From C7867-002 sp964646515 (GTDB taxonomy: Bacteria > Patescibacteriota > Minisyncoccia > Phycocordibacterales > PALSA-1337): a stretch of 64,000 nucleotides of DNA. The stretch spans positions 1 through 64,000 of the forward strand of contig CAZYES010000001.1 in assembly GCA_964646515.1 (NCBI GenBank), written 5' to 3'. Every line of letters starts with the position of its first letter. The stretch's first letter is position 1. The position numbers were made by a program, and so were the translations under genes. The notes beneath the pieces were generated by a model, which saw nothing but the letters and a program-made list of their open reading frames with translations, searched no databases and was not told where the DNA came from. Below, one piece after another: positions 32,986 through 40,934 of the stretch.

Positions 32986-34221
32986 ATGACTTGGCGACAT
33001 CTGTTCAAAACTTCATTAAAGGGACTTACTACCAATAGATCCAGATCTTCTCTTACTATTCTTGGTATAGTTATTGGTATTACGGCGATAATACTAGTGG
33101 TATCTTTGGGTGCTGGTGCCAAGGCGTTGATCTTGGGACAAGTACAGGGACTGGGCACGAATACGATTGCCATAATTCCTGGCAGGGAACCGACGGGGAT
33201 GTCGGACATTTCTTCTTTATTCGGCGATTCATTGAAGGAAAAAGATTTGGTAGCACTTCGCAATAGGGCCAATGTTCCTGGATTGAAGTCGATTATGCCA
33301 ACGGTTATGGGGGCAGGTTCAGCCTCTTATGGTTCCAACACTTATCAAGTTTCAGTTTTCGGAGGCACCGAATTGTTGGCGGAGATCTTTGATTTGCACC
33401 CTAAGGGAGAATTTTTCACTACGGACGATGTTATCTCTAAGAATGACGTTGTAGTTTTGGGGTCAAAAATTAATGAAAAACTTTTCAATTATGATAATGC
33501 CGTCGGACAGAAGTTAAAAATAAAGAACCGCAATTTCAAAGTCGTGGGTGTTCTGCCGGCCACTGGAGGTGGATCGCTTTTTAATTTTGATGATATGGTT
33601 CTGATGCCATATACTACCGCGCAAGATTATATTTTTGGGCAGAAATATTTCAGCAGGTTAATTATCCAAGCGATAGATGACGCATCTGTGAAAGCTACGA
33701 CTTATGATATTGAAGTAACACTTCGTGAATCTCACGGTATTACTGATCCTGACAAAGATGATTTCACAGTGCAGACTCAACAAGATTTGGCAGATCGACT
33801 TTCAACTATTACTAATATCTTGACTTACTTTTTGGTAGCGGTGGCTTCAATCGCTCTTTTCGTGGGCGGTGTTGGTATCATGAACATCATGCTTGTGGCT
33901 GTGACCGAGCGTACGCGCGAAATCGGTTTACGCAAAGCCTTGGGCGCAACAGATAAGGATATTTTAAAACAATTTCTTTTAGAGGCGGTTCTTTTGACAA
34001 TCATTGGTGGCATTATAGGCATAGTTCTCGGTGCGTCCCTAGCATTTTTAACTGCTATAATATTATCTAAAGGTCTTAGTGTTAATTGGCAATTTATTTT
34101 TCCATGGGGCGGTGCGGCTCTCGGTTTTTGTGTCTCTGCAATAATTGGTCTTGTTTTTGGCGGTTATCCCGCTAAACAAGCTTCAAAGAAAAGCCCTATT
34201 GAAGCACTACGATATGAATAG
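32986..34221 (+). CDS. ABC transporter permease (MacB type)
   Basis: 411 residues with the MacB topology: one N-terminal membrane helix (about 17-42), a large exported domain (about 45-280), then three C-terminal helices (about 283-400) with the GGVGIMNIMLVAVTERTREIGLRKALGA signature. Together with the adaptor and ATPase it would export a peptide, lipid or antimicrobial; the substrate cannot be told from sequence. Confidence 0.92.
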   Translation: MTWRHLFKTSLKGLTTNRSRSSLTILGIVIGITAIILVVSLGAGAKALILGQVQGLGTNTIAIIPGREPTGMSDISSLFGDSLKEKDLVALRNRANVPGLKSIMPTVMGAGSASYGSNTYQVSVFGGTELLAEIFDLHPKGEFFTTDDVISKNDVVVLGSKINEKLFNYDNAVGQKLKIKNRNFKVVGVLPATGGGSLFNFDDMVLMPYTTAQDYIFGQKYFSRLIIQAIDDASVKATTYDIEVTLRESHGITDPDKDDFTVQTQQDLADRLSTITNILTYFLVAVASIALFVGGVGIMNIMLVAVTERTREIGLRKALGATDKDILKQFLLEAVLLTIIGGIIGIVLGASLAFLTAIILSKGLSVNWQFIFPWGGAALGFCVSAIIGLVFGGYPAKQASKKSPIEALRYE

Positions 34222-34276
34222 CAGTGTTTATTGGGATGTGTCTATTTATGGTAGTTTGATTTGAATAAGGGGCTAG

Positions 34277-34292
34277 AATCTCTCGAGAGATT
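34277..34292 (+). terminator. Palindrome after the permease gene
   Basis: AATCTC TCGA GAGATT, a perfect 16-bp dyad followed by TTTGTTATT. It would act as a weak intrinsic terminator separating the efflux genes from rpsS. Confidence 0.5.
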
Positions 34293-34328
34293 TTGTTATT
34301 ATTGATTAGCTGGGATGTATATAGGCAT

Positions 34329-34357
34329 TTGACTTCGAGGGGTTGCTTTGTTAGCAT
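34329..34357 (+). promoter_or_regulatory. Promoter of the rpsS ribosomal operon
   Basis: TTGACT (34329-34334), 17-nt spacer and extended -10 TGtTAGCAT (TAGCAT 34352-34357). It restarts transcription after the efflux genes; the expected start near 34363-34364 falls on the first bases of the next dyad. Confidence 0.6.
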
Positions 34358-34362
34358 ACCCC

Positions 34363-34382
34363 ATAAGCTCCGCGGAGCTTAT
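34363..34382 (+). promoter_or_regulatory. 20-bp perfect palindrome at the predicted 5' end of the rpsS mRNA
   Basis: ATAAGCTCCG followed by its exact complement. The mRNA would begin with this hairpin, about 30 nt before the rpsS ATG. It may stabilise the 5' end, serve as a ribosomal-protein feedback site, or be a terminator with the following TTTCTTC. Confidence 0.5.
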
Positions 34383-34414
34383 TTTCTTCATTTTCTCGTA
34401 AATTTTTTAATATA

Positions 34415-34765
34415 ATGCCACGATCACTAAAAAAAGGGCCATATCTTGATGAGAATCTTTTGAAGAAGATTTCTGGCAAAAAGCCTGCAACAACTGGTAC
34501 CATCAAGACCTGGGCGCGTCGTTCACAAATATCGCCGGAAATGGTCGGCTTTACCTTTGGTGTACACAATGGCAAGACGCATATAGATGTATTTATAACC
34601 GAGGACATGGTTGGGCACCGCCTCGGTGAATTTTCGCCAACTAGAAAGTTCTTGCGTCATGGAGGCAAGATGCAGAAGGAGATCGAAATGAAGGCCAAAG
34701 AAGCTGAAATGGCCGCGGCCAAATCTGCAAAAGAAGCCGCAACTGCTGTAGCTACCAAAAAATAA
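34415..34765 (+). CDS. rpsS: 30S ribosomal protein S19
   Basis: uS19, 116 residues. MPRSLKKGPYLDE and the GHRLGEFSPTRKF core are typical. A Lys/Ala-rich tail of about 25 residues is added at the C terminus. It opens the second half of the S10 operon; rplD, rplW and rplB are absent before it. Confidence 0.94.
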   Translation: MPRSLKKGPYLDENLLKKISGKKPATTGTIKTWARRSQISPEMVGFTFGVHNGKTHIDVFITEDMVGHRLGEFSPTRKFLRHGGKMQKEIEMKAKEAEMAAAKSAKEAATAVATKK

Positions 34766-34774
34766 TTTACTTTT

Positions 34775-35188
34775 ATGATAACCGCTTCACTCAAAAACTA
34801 TAGGATCTCGCCCAGAAAGGTTCGTTTGGTTGCGGATATGATTCGTGGTAAAAATGTTGTGGAAGCCAAAGATATCCTTGGTCATGTTATCAAAAGAGCC
34901 AAGCACCCCATATCTAATCTTCTCGATTCTGCTGTTGCCAATGCTTCTCACAATCACAAGATAGACAAAGAGACTCTTTTTGTAAAGGAGATCCGTGTAG
35001 ATCAAGGTTATGTTTTGAAACGTAGTCAACCAATGGCAAGAGGATCAGCTTTCCCAATCAAAAAGAGAACAAGCCACGTTGTTATTGTTTTGTCTCCGAA
35101 GTTGGATAATGCAAAGGTGGTGAAGTCATCCAAAGTCAAGAAATCGGTAGACAAGAAAGACAATAAAAAGACAACAGCTGTTAAATAA
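34775..35188 (+). CDS. rplV: 50S ribosomal protein L22
   Basis: uL22, 137 residues. The ISPRKVRLVADMIRGK start and the tunnel-lining hairpin RSQPMARGSAFPIKKRTSHV are clear. A Lys-rich tail of about 27 residues follows the core. It starts 9 bp after rpsS. Confidence 0.94.
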   Translation: MITASLKNYRISPRKVRLVADMIRGKNVVEAKDILGHVIKRAKHPISNLLDSAVANASHNHKIDKETLFVKEIRVDQGYVLKRSQPMARGSAFPIKKRTSHVVIVLSPKLDNAKVVKSSKVKKSVDKKDNKKTTAVK

Positions 35189-35197
35189 TATATTCAC

Positions 35198-35872
35198 ATG
35201 TCCCACACCGTTCACCCATATTCACATAGGCTAGGAGTTATACGCGATTGGAAAAGTCGTTGGTTTAACACCGACCGAGATTATCGCAAAGCTCTCAAGG
35301 GCGATTTGCTCATTCGTGAATTCTTACAAAAAGAACTTCGTTCCAATTATATTGGCGGGCTAGATATTGAGCGTAATCAAAAAACCTTAAAGGTAATTGT
35401 AAAGACTTCTCGACCGGGTATGCTTATTGGTAAAGCTGGTGATGGGGTGACCAAGCTCCGTGCCAAAATACTAAAACTTTTGAATAACAACAAGATCAAA
35501 CTTGATGGGCAAGAGCTCAAAGTTGAGATCGAAGAAGTGCGTAGCCCAGAGTCAAATGCCATGATAGTGGGCATGATGGTTGCCGAATCATTGGAAAAAC
35601 GTCTACCATTCCGACGCGTCATGAAACAGACGATAGAAAAAGTCATGGCCAACAAAGATGTCAAAGGGGTTCGTATCCGTCTGGGTGGCCGTCTCGGAGG
35701 TGCCGAGATCGCTCGTAGCGAAGAGTTGAAAAAAGGCCAAATTCCTTTGCAAACGTTACGCGCTGATATAGATTTTGCTCGTGAGAAAGCACATATGACC
35801 TATGGTGATATTGGCATAAAGGTTTGGATTTATAGGGGTGAGATTTTTAAAAAAGACGTAAAAAGTAATTAA
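35198..35872 (+). CDS. rpsC: 30S ribosomal protein S3
   Basis: uS3, 224 residues, part of the mRNA entry site and helicase. The type II KH domain with GMLIGKAGDGVTKL (about 72-85) and the C-terminal domain with GVRIRLGGRLGGAEIARSE are intact. Confidence 0.95.
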   Translation: MSHTVHPYSHRLGVIRDWKSRWFNTDRDYRKALKGDLLIREFLQKELRSNYIGGLDIERNQKTLKVIVKTSRPGMLIGKAGDGVTKLRAKILKLLNNNKIKLDGQELKVEIEEVRSPESNAMIVGMMVAESLEKRLPFRRVMKQTIEKVMANKDVKGVRIRLGGRLGGAEIARSEELKKGQIPLQTLRADIDFAREKAHMTYGDIGIKVWIYRGEIFKKDVKSN

Positions 35873-35890
35873 TTCCATACTTCCAATACC

Positions 35891-36313
35891 ATGCTATTTC
35901 CAAAGAAAGTAAAACATCGCAAGTGGTTTACCATGCGTATGCATCCAGAAAAGGAAGCGTCACATTGCGATACCCGAGGCGTTGATTTGGCCTTTGGTTC
36001 TTTTGGTCTGAAAGCAATGAAGTATGGTCGTATTACTTCCAACCAAATTGAGGCCGCCAGGAAAGTCATGGCTCGTTATGCCACAAAATCTGGCAAGGTG
36101 TGGGTTAGGATTTTCCCAGATCATCCCTTTACGCAAAAGCCGGCAGAAGTAAAAATGGGCAAGGGCAAGGGTGATCCTGTTGGATTTATTGCCGAGGTCA
36201 AACCGGGGCGTATTGTTTTTGAGATTGATGGCGTTGAGCAAAAGATCGCTTCGGAGGCTCTCAGGAAGGCTGGCACAAAATTACCTATCAAAACAAAAGT
36301 AGTCAGTCGATAA
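35891..36313 (+). CDS. rplP: 50S ribosomal protein L16
   Basis: uL16, 140 residues, close to the A-site tRNA. Begins MLFPKKVKHRKW with the ALKAMKYGRIT-like FGLKAMKYGRIT motif and the GKGKGDPVGFIAEVKPG segment. Spacing of 18 bp after rpsC. Confidence 0.95.
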   Translation: MLFPKKVKHRKWFTMRMHPEKEASHCDTRGVDLAFGSFGLKAMKYGRITSNQIEAARKVMARYATKSGKVWVRIFPDHPFTQKPAEVKMGKGKGDPVGFIAEVKPGRIVFEIDGVEQKIASEALRKAGTKLPIKTKVVSR

Positions 36314-36340
36314 TAGGTATACAGAAATACTTTTATTAAC

Positions 36341-36538
36341 ATGAAAATGAAAGAAATTACAAATAAAACTACGACAGATTTGAGTAAGCTTATTTCCGAA
36401 AAACGTGAAGCTCTCAGGGTTTTTCGTTTTGGTGGGGCAGGAGCAAAGACCAAGAACGTGAAAGAGGGCCGCGCGATCAAAAAAGATATAGCAAGAATGA
36501 TGACGGCGTTAACAGATAAAAAACATAGGGGCGAGTAA
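36341..36538 (+). CDS. rpmC: 50S ribosomal protein L29
   Basis: uL29, 65 residues, two-helix protein near the tunnel exit that docks trigger factor and SRP. Begins MKMKEITNKTTTDL and has the LRVFRFGGAGAKTKN segment and an IARMMT helix. The position between rplP and rpsQ confirms it. Confidence 0.9.
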   Translation: MKMKEITNKTTTDLSKLISEKREALRVFRFGGAGAKTKNVKEGRAIKKDIARMMTALTDKKHRGE

Positions 36539-36606
36539 TCTTTGTATATGATCCAAAATACGAATCCTCGACAAATTGTAGTAATTCAAGTAATATCACC
36601 AATCAC

Positions 36607-36864
36607 ATGATGCCAAACAAAACAACTGAAAAAAAGCTAAAGCGCCAGATGTTCGATGGCGTGGTTGTTTCTGACAAGATGAAAGATACCAGTGTGGTCG
36701 AGATTGAAAGATATGTAAGACATGCGAAGTATCATAAGTTTCAAATAAAAAGGACGAAATTGATGGCACATGACCCGGGCAATACGAAAAAGATAGGTGA
36801 TAAAGCAAAGATCGAGTCATGCAGACCGATTTCGAAGAGGAAAGCGTTCAGGGTTATTGGTTAG
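36607..36864 (+). CDS. rpsQ: 30S ribosomal protein S17
   Basis: uS17, 85 residues, OB-fold primary binder of 16S rRNA. MFDGVVVSDKMKDTSVVEIERYVRH and MAHDPGNTKKIGDKAKIESCRPISKRKAF are typical. Confidence 0.94.
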   Translation: MMPNKTTEKKLKRQMFDGVVVSDKMKDTSVVEIERYVRHAKYHKFQIKRTKLMAHDPGNTKKIGDKAKIESCRPISKRKAFRVIG

Positions 36865-36885
36865 ATATTAAATTGCATTACCAAA

Positions 36886-37257
36886 ATGATACAACCGCGT
36901 ACAATAGTGAATATAGCAGACAATTCTGGAGCCAAAATAGGGCGTATTTTCAAAGTACTTGGTTCCTCTAAAAAACGCTACGCAGGACTTGGCGAAGTGG
37001 TTGTACTTTCTGTACAAAAAGCTGAGCCACGAAAAACGATCAAAAAGAAAGATGTTTTGCATGCCGTAGTTGTGCGTCAGACCAAGCCGGTTCGTAGAAA
37101 GGATGGTTCTTACATCCGCTTCGACGAAAATGCCGTAGTAATTATCGAAAAAGAGAAGAAAGAGCCTGTTGCGGGACGTATTTTTGGGCCCATCCCTCGT
37201 GAAGTTGGTGAGGCGGGATTCAAGACCATTGCTTCCAAAGCGGCTGAGATTGTGTAA
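36886..37257 (+). CDS. rplN: 50S ribosomal protein L14
   Basis: uL14, 123 residues, at the interface bridge B8. MIQPRTIVNIADNSGAK, KKKDVLHAVVVRQ and FGPIPREV are characteristic. Normal length and operon position. Confidence 0.95.
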   Translation: MIQPRTIVNIADNSGAKIGRIFKVLGSSKKRYAGLGEVVVLSVQKAEPRKTIKKKDVLHAVVVRQTKPVRRKDGSYIRFDENAVVIIEKEKKEPVAGRIFGPIPREVGEAGFKTIASKAAEIV

Positions 37258-37291
37258 TTTTGATTTTTCAATTCAATTTAATTTAACCACT

Positions 37292-37510
37292 ATGCATGTA
37301 AAAAAAGGAGATATTGTTCAAATATTATCAGGTGACAATAAAGGTAAGACGGGCAAGATCGTTAAGGTATTTCCGCGTGAAAATAAAATAGTCGTAGAAG
37401 GCGTGAATGTTATCAAAAAACATCAACGCGCAAGAAAAGAAGGCCAAAAAGGTCAGACGGTAGAGATAGCGATGCCTTTTGATGCTTCAAAAGTCAAAAT
37501 TAAAGTCTAA
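37292..37510 (+). CDS. rplX: 50S ribosomal protein L24
   Basis: uL24. The start is 37292 (MHVKKGD), 72 residues; the frame is open further upstream to 37169, but that part overlaps rplN. The KOW motif (KKGDIVQILSGDNKGKTGKIVKV) and VEGVNVIKKHQRA are clear. It is shorter than E. coli L24 (104 residues). Confidence 0.93.
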   Translation: MHVKKGDIVQILSGDNKGKTGKIVKVFPRENKIVVEGVNVIKKHQRARKEGQKGQTVEIAMPFDASKVKIKV

Positions 37511-37515
37511 AAATC

Positions 37516-38070
37516 ATGTCATACAAAACAATTTACGAACTCAATAAGAACTCTTTTGAAACTTTGAAGACTCCTCTGGCTATAGAGAATCCTATGCAGA
37601 CGCCAAAGTTGGTGAAAGTGGTTGTTTCCAGTAGTTTTGGTTCGATCAAAGATAAAAAGAAGATCGAACTTATTGCCGATAGATTGGCGAAAATCACTGG
37701 GCAGAAACCTGCTGTTCGTGTAGCCAAGAAAGCTATTGCCACATTCAAGACTCGCACGGGCGATCCCATTGGTTATCAAGTAACTCTACGTGGCAAGCGG
37801 ATGACAGAATTTTTAGATCGCCTGATTCATATCGCTCTGCCTCGTACCAAAGATTTTCGAGGACTTTCTAGAGATTCAGTCGATGCCATGGGTAATTTTA
37901 CTATAGGTATAAAAGAGCATACGATTTTTGCAGAGACTGCTGACGAGGATCTAAAAGATGTTTTTGGCATGGCCGTTACTATCGTTACTACCTCTAGCGA
38001 CAAAAAATCTACTTTAGCGTTTCTCGAGTGTATAGGTTTGCCCCTAAAAAGGGTAGGAGCAAAGAGATAA
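37516..38070 (+). CDS. rplE: 50S ribosomal protein L5
   Basis: uL5, 184 residues, contacts 5S rRNA. The GQKPAVRVAKKAIATFKTR segment and C-terminal part are typical. It is the last ribosomal gene here; rpsN, rpsH, rplF, rplR, rpsE, rplO and secY do not follow, so the spc operon continues elsewhere. Confidence 0.95.
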   Translation: MSYKTIYELNKNSFETLKTPLAIENPMQTPKLVKVVVSSSFGSIKDKKKIELIADRLAKITGQKPAVRVAKKAIATFKTRTGDPIGYQVTLRGKRMTEFLDRLIHIALPRTKDFRGLSRDSVDAMGNFTIGIKEHTIFAETADEDLKDVFGMAVTIVTTSSDKKSTLAFLECIGLPLKRVGAKR

Positions 38071-38151
38071 TCGATAACCATATTGCTTTATAATACATGG
38101 GGCTCTTTTATTTCCCATGAATTGTGATAGTCTGATGAAACGATACTAACC

Positions 38152-38982
38152 ATGATTATTGATGGCCGTGTAACTAGAGAAGCTTTGTTTCCAGGACTTG
38201 AGCGAAGAGCCCAGGCGCTTTCTTTTAGACCGACATTGGCGATCGTCCAAGTGGGCAATAGACCTGACTCCACAGCTTTTATTCGTGCCAAGAGGGCGTT
38301 TGCCAAGAGGGTTGGTGTCAACGAGAAACATATACAGGTGCCAGAAAATATTTCACAGAACGAACTTATTGATATTATAAAGAAATGTAATATTGATCTT
38401 TCTATTCATGGGATAATAATACAGTTACCTTTGCCTATACATATTGGAAGGGACACGGTAATCGATGCCATAGATCCGAAAAAAGATGCCGACGGTTTGA
38501 CTGCTACCAATGTGAAACTTTGGTTAGAAGGCAGAGAAGATTGCATAATGCCCGCTACGGCTCGAGGTATCAAACATTTACTGAATTATTACAAGATAGA
38601 TCTATTTGGCAAGCACGTAACAGTTGTCGGTCGCTCGATGCTTGTAGGTAAGCCGATTGTCGCTATGTGCTTGAATGAAAATGCCACAGTTACAGTTGGT
38701 CACAGCAAAACCAAACATCTTGCAGAGGAGACAAAAAATGCGGATGTTTTGGTTGTGGCTGTTGGAAAACCGGGTTTAATTGATGAAAAGTATGTAAAGA
38801 AGGGGCAAGTTGTTATTGATGTTGGCATTAGTCGCACCCAGGACAACAAACTTATTGGTGATGTTGATTTTAATTCAGTTTCAAAGAAAGTATCTGCCAT
38901 TACTCCCGTACCAGGTGGCGTTGGTCCCATGACGGTATTTTCATTATTTGAGAATCTTATTGGTCTATGTGAGAAATGGTAG
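38152..38982 (+). CDS. folD: Bifunctional methylenetetrahydrofolate dehydrogenase/cyclohydrolase FolD
   Basis: Interconverts 5,10-methylene-THF, methenyl-THF and 10-formyl-THF. 276 residues with VGNRPDS, VGRSMLVGKP for NADP and PGGVGPMT near the end. The catalytic Lys47 is present, but the conserved Tyr four residues before it is Phe43 (TAFIRAK in place of the YxxxK pattern), so the cyclohydrolase step may be altered. A TATAAT at 38089-38094 gives a leader of about 50 nt with a CATGGG/CCCATG hairpin. Functionally it belongs with the folate genes 4 kb downstream. Confidence 0.92.
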   Translation: MIIDGRVTREALFPGLERRAQALSFRPTLAIVQVGNRPDSTAFIRAKRAFAKRVGVNEKHIQVPENISQNELIDIIKKCNIDLSIHGIIIQLPLPIHIGRDTVIDAIDPKKDADGLTATNVKLWLEGREDCIMPATARGIKHLLNYYKIDLFGKHVTVVGRSMLVGKPIVAMCLNENATVTVGHSKTKHLAEETKNADVLVVAVGKPGLIDEKYVKKGQVVIDVGISRTQDNKLIGDVDFNSVSKKVSAITPVPGGVGPMTVFSLFENLIGLCEKW

Positions 38983-39061
38983 AGGCCTATATTGGCTTAT
39001 TTGCTCTATAATCAATAAGACGATACCATGTATTTATTATTAATAATTTATATTAAACAAT

Positions 39062-39847
39062 ATGAATAACATACCTGAAAATTTTTGGAAGTTAGCTCGA
39101 GTCCTGACTGTTGTTTTGATGGTACTTCTGGCTGTAGTGGCGATAAAAGAATTCAAAGCTATTGGTTACGTTGGTGCCAATCCAAATATGATGAATACGA
39201 TTACGGTAGATGGCAGTGGAGATGTCGTGGCAATGCCTGATCTTGCAACCTTTTCATTTACGGTGACTGAAAATTCCAAGACTGTAGCGGAGGCCCAAGC
39301 CAAGCAAGCAACCAAGGTTAACGCTGCTCTGAAAGCTGTACGGGATAGTGGTGTGGCTGATAAAGACATAAAAACACAGTCTTACAGTATAAATCCGCAT
39401 TATGAATACCAAAATAGTGTTTGTACAGCCTATAGTTGTCCTCCTTCAAAGTCTATTTTGACTGGGTACGATGTGAGTCAAAGTATTCTAGTTAAGGTGC
39501 GCGATCTTGAAAAAGCCGGAGCGTTGTTTACTTCAATAGGTTCGCTCGGCGTAGACAATGTTGGCGGTCTTGATTTCTCTGTTGATGGTCCAGACACCAT
39601 AAAAGCTCAAGCTCGTAGGGAGGCGATCAAGGACGCGCAAGCCAAAGCCGATGAATTGGCAGAGCAACTAGGCGTACGTTTGGTCCGTATTACCAGTTTC
39701 TACGAATCCGGCAACCCCACTCCGATAGTCTATGGTATGGGCGGAGCAAAAGATGAAGTAGTTAGAGTGCAAACAGCCACGCCGGAAGTACCAACAGGAG
39801 AGCAAAAAGTGACGAGTAATGTGACGATTACTTACGAAATAAAATAG
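39062..39847 (+). CDS. Exported SIMPL-domain (DUF541) protein
   Basis: 261 residues. One N-terminal membrane segment (about 10-28), then a SIMPL domain: ITVDGSGDVVAMPDLATFSFTV, a helix of Ala/Lys repeats, TGYDVSQSILVKVRDL and RREAIKDAQAKADELAEQLG. Family members are periplasmic or membrane-associated and of poorly defined role. A Cys pair (VCTAYSCPP) near residue 122 could form a disulfide. TATAAT at 39007-39012 is the likely -10. Confidence 0.82.
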   Translation: MNNIPENFWKLARVLTVVLMVLLAVVAIKEFKAIGYVGANPNMMNTITVDGSGDVVAMPDLATFSFTVTENSKTVAEAQAKQATKVNAALKAVRDSGVADKDIKTQSYSINPHYEYQNSVCTAYSCPPSKSILTGYDVSQSILVKVRDLEKAGALFTSIGSLGVDNVGGLDFSVDGPDTIKAQARREAIKDAQAKADELAEQLGVRLVRITSFYESGNPTPIVYGMGGAKDEVVRVQTATPEVPTGEQKVTSNVTITYEIK

Positions 39848-39960
39848 ATCTGGCTTTGAGATCACGGCCGATTTAATGTGAGCAGTAGTTGCCAATAAGG
39901 TGGTTGTTATTTTTGCGTAGACTGTGTATATTTTGGGGTAGAGCTTTGAAATTTTGAATT

Positions 39961-40494
39961 ATGAAAACTATATATGTCTACTTTGGCAATGTTGCTACGC
40001 TTAGTCAGACACAAAGAGAGGTTCTTGATCAACTCCAACGTCACTTGGAATATAGTCTGAATAAAGGTTGTATCCCAGATAATACGTACTGTGAGTTAGT
40101 AATGGCCAATTCAGTACTTGTTAGTGGCGGTGGTTCTAATGGTCAATATCAATCTTGGCAAACCAATCATATTGTTTGTGACGGCCTGATTGTTGTGCCA
40201 GTGTGTCCGTGTGATATAAAGACGGTGATCGAAGCCGAGGTCGCTGTTTCTGGGATCACTCCTCCTGATGCCGTAGTCGATGATTACGGTCGCTTCAAGA
40301 GGCCGATACCTGTAGTAGATTTCTGTTTTGGCAGAAAGGCCAATGCGATGATCGAAATCCATGCCAATAGGGATTTCCATTTACAGTGCAAGGCTAGTTC
40401 GTTTGAACTTGTACCTGAGGCAAATGTTGAAAAATTGGCAGAAGAAGTTGCCCAAAAGTATCGCAGGTTTGCTGACTTCTTCTGTGCTTGCTGA
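39961..40494 (+). CDS. Orphan Cys-rich cytoplasmic protein, unknown function
   Basis: 177 residues that I do not recognise. No signal or membrane segment. It starts MKTIYVYFGN with a Rossmann-like beta strand and contains nine cysteines, including VVPVCPCD, VVDFCFG and a C-terminal FFCAC, which suggests metal or redox chemistry. It has its own intrinsic terminator and a TATATT -10 box near 39927-39932, so it is a single-gene unit between the SIMPL gene and secE. Confidence 0.55.
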   Translation: MKTIYVYFGNVATLSQTQREVLDQLQRHLEYSLNKGCIPDNTYCELVMANSVLVSGGGSNGQYQSWQTNHIVCDGLIVVPVCPCDIKTVIEAEVAVSGITPPDAVVDDYGRFKRPIPVVDFCFGRKANAMIEIHANRDFHLQCKASSFELVPEANVEKLAEEVAQKYRRFADFFCAC

Positions 40495-40513
40495 TATAGG
40501 CACCTGTCTCCTG

Positions 40514-40540
40514 AGCGCGTTTGTGATAACGCGCTTTTTG
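40514..40540 (+). terminator. Intrinsic terminator
   Basis: AGCGCGTT (40514-40521) pairs with AACGCGCT (40528-40535) across a 6-nt loop and is followed by TTTTG. Classical terminator of the orphan gene upstream. Confidence 0.88.
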
Positions 40541-40631
40541 TTTGATACTCTGGATGTGGCTGTCTGGGTGGTGTCTGATTGGTTCCGGATACATTTTGTA
40601 TTCATTAACAAATCTAACCCAACACATCTCC

Positions 40632-40660
40632 TTGACTTTGTAGTTAAGGGGGTGTATATT
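40632..40660 (+). promoter_or_regulatory. Promoter of secE-nusG-rplK
   Basis: TTGACT (40632-40637), 17-nt spacer, TATATT (40655-40660), directly preceded by TG. It gives a leader of about 43 nt before secE. This is the best match to a housekeeping promoter in the window. Confidence 0.7.
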
Positions 40661-40709
40661 TCTCCACAAGTTATCCCCAGCAGGGGTTTTTTAATAAAAT
40701 AGAAATATC

Positions 40710-40886
40710 ATGAAAATCATCGAGTATATCAAAGAGACAAGATCGGAAATGAGCCATGTTAATTGGCCGACTAGACAACAGACTATCAGATTTACTGCTC
40801 TTGTTATTATTGTCTCATTGGCAGTGGCGGCTTTGCTTGGGGTCTCGGATTTTGTGTTCTCAAAGCTACTCACATTACTATTCTAA
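40710..40886 (+). CDS. secE: Preprotein translocase subunit SecE
   Basis: 58 residues, the minimal bacterial form with one membrane helix. An amphipathic helix (IIEYIKETRSEMSHVNWPTRQQ, the WP-T motif is diagnostic) precedes the membrane segment (about 30-52). It clamps SecY in the protein-export channel. Position directly before nusG is the usual bacterial order. Confidence 0.9.
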   Translation: MKIIEYIKETRSEMSHVNWPTRQQTIRFTALVIIVSLAVAALLGVSDFVFSKLLTLLF

Positions 40887-40934
40887 TTAAAAATACAAGC
40901 TTACGTTTTGAGTCTTTGTATACTTATCTTATAT

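Noticed and set aside
30622..34221. Horizontal transfer of the efflux genes as a mobile island
   Set aside because: There are no flanking repeats, integrase or obvious change in base composition; the placement is odd but the genes look native.
40361..40702. 113-codon frame over the end of the orphan gene and the secE promoter
   Set aside because: It covers a perfect terminator and a strong promoter and is unlike any family.
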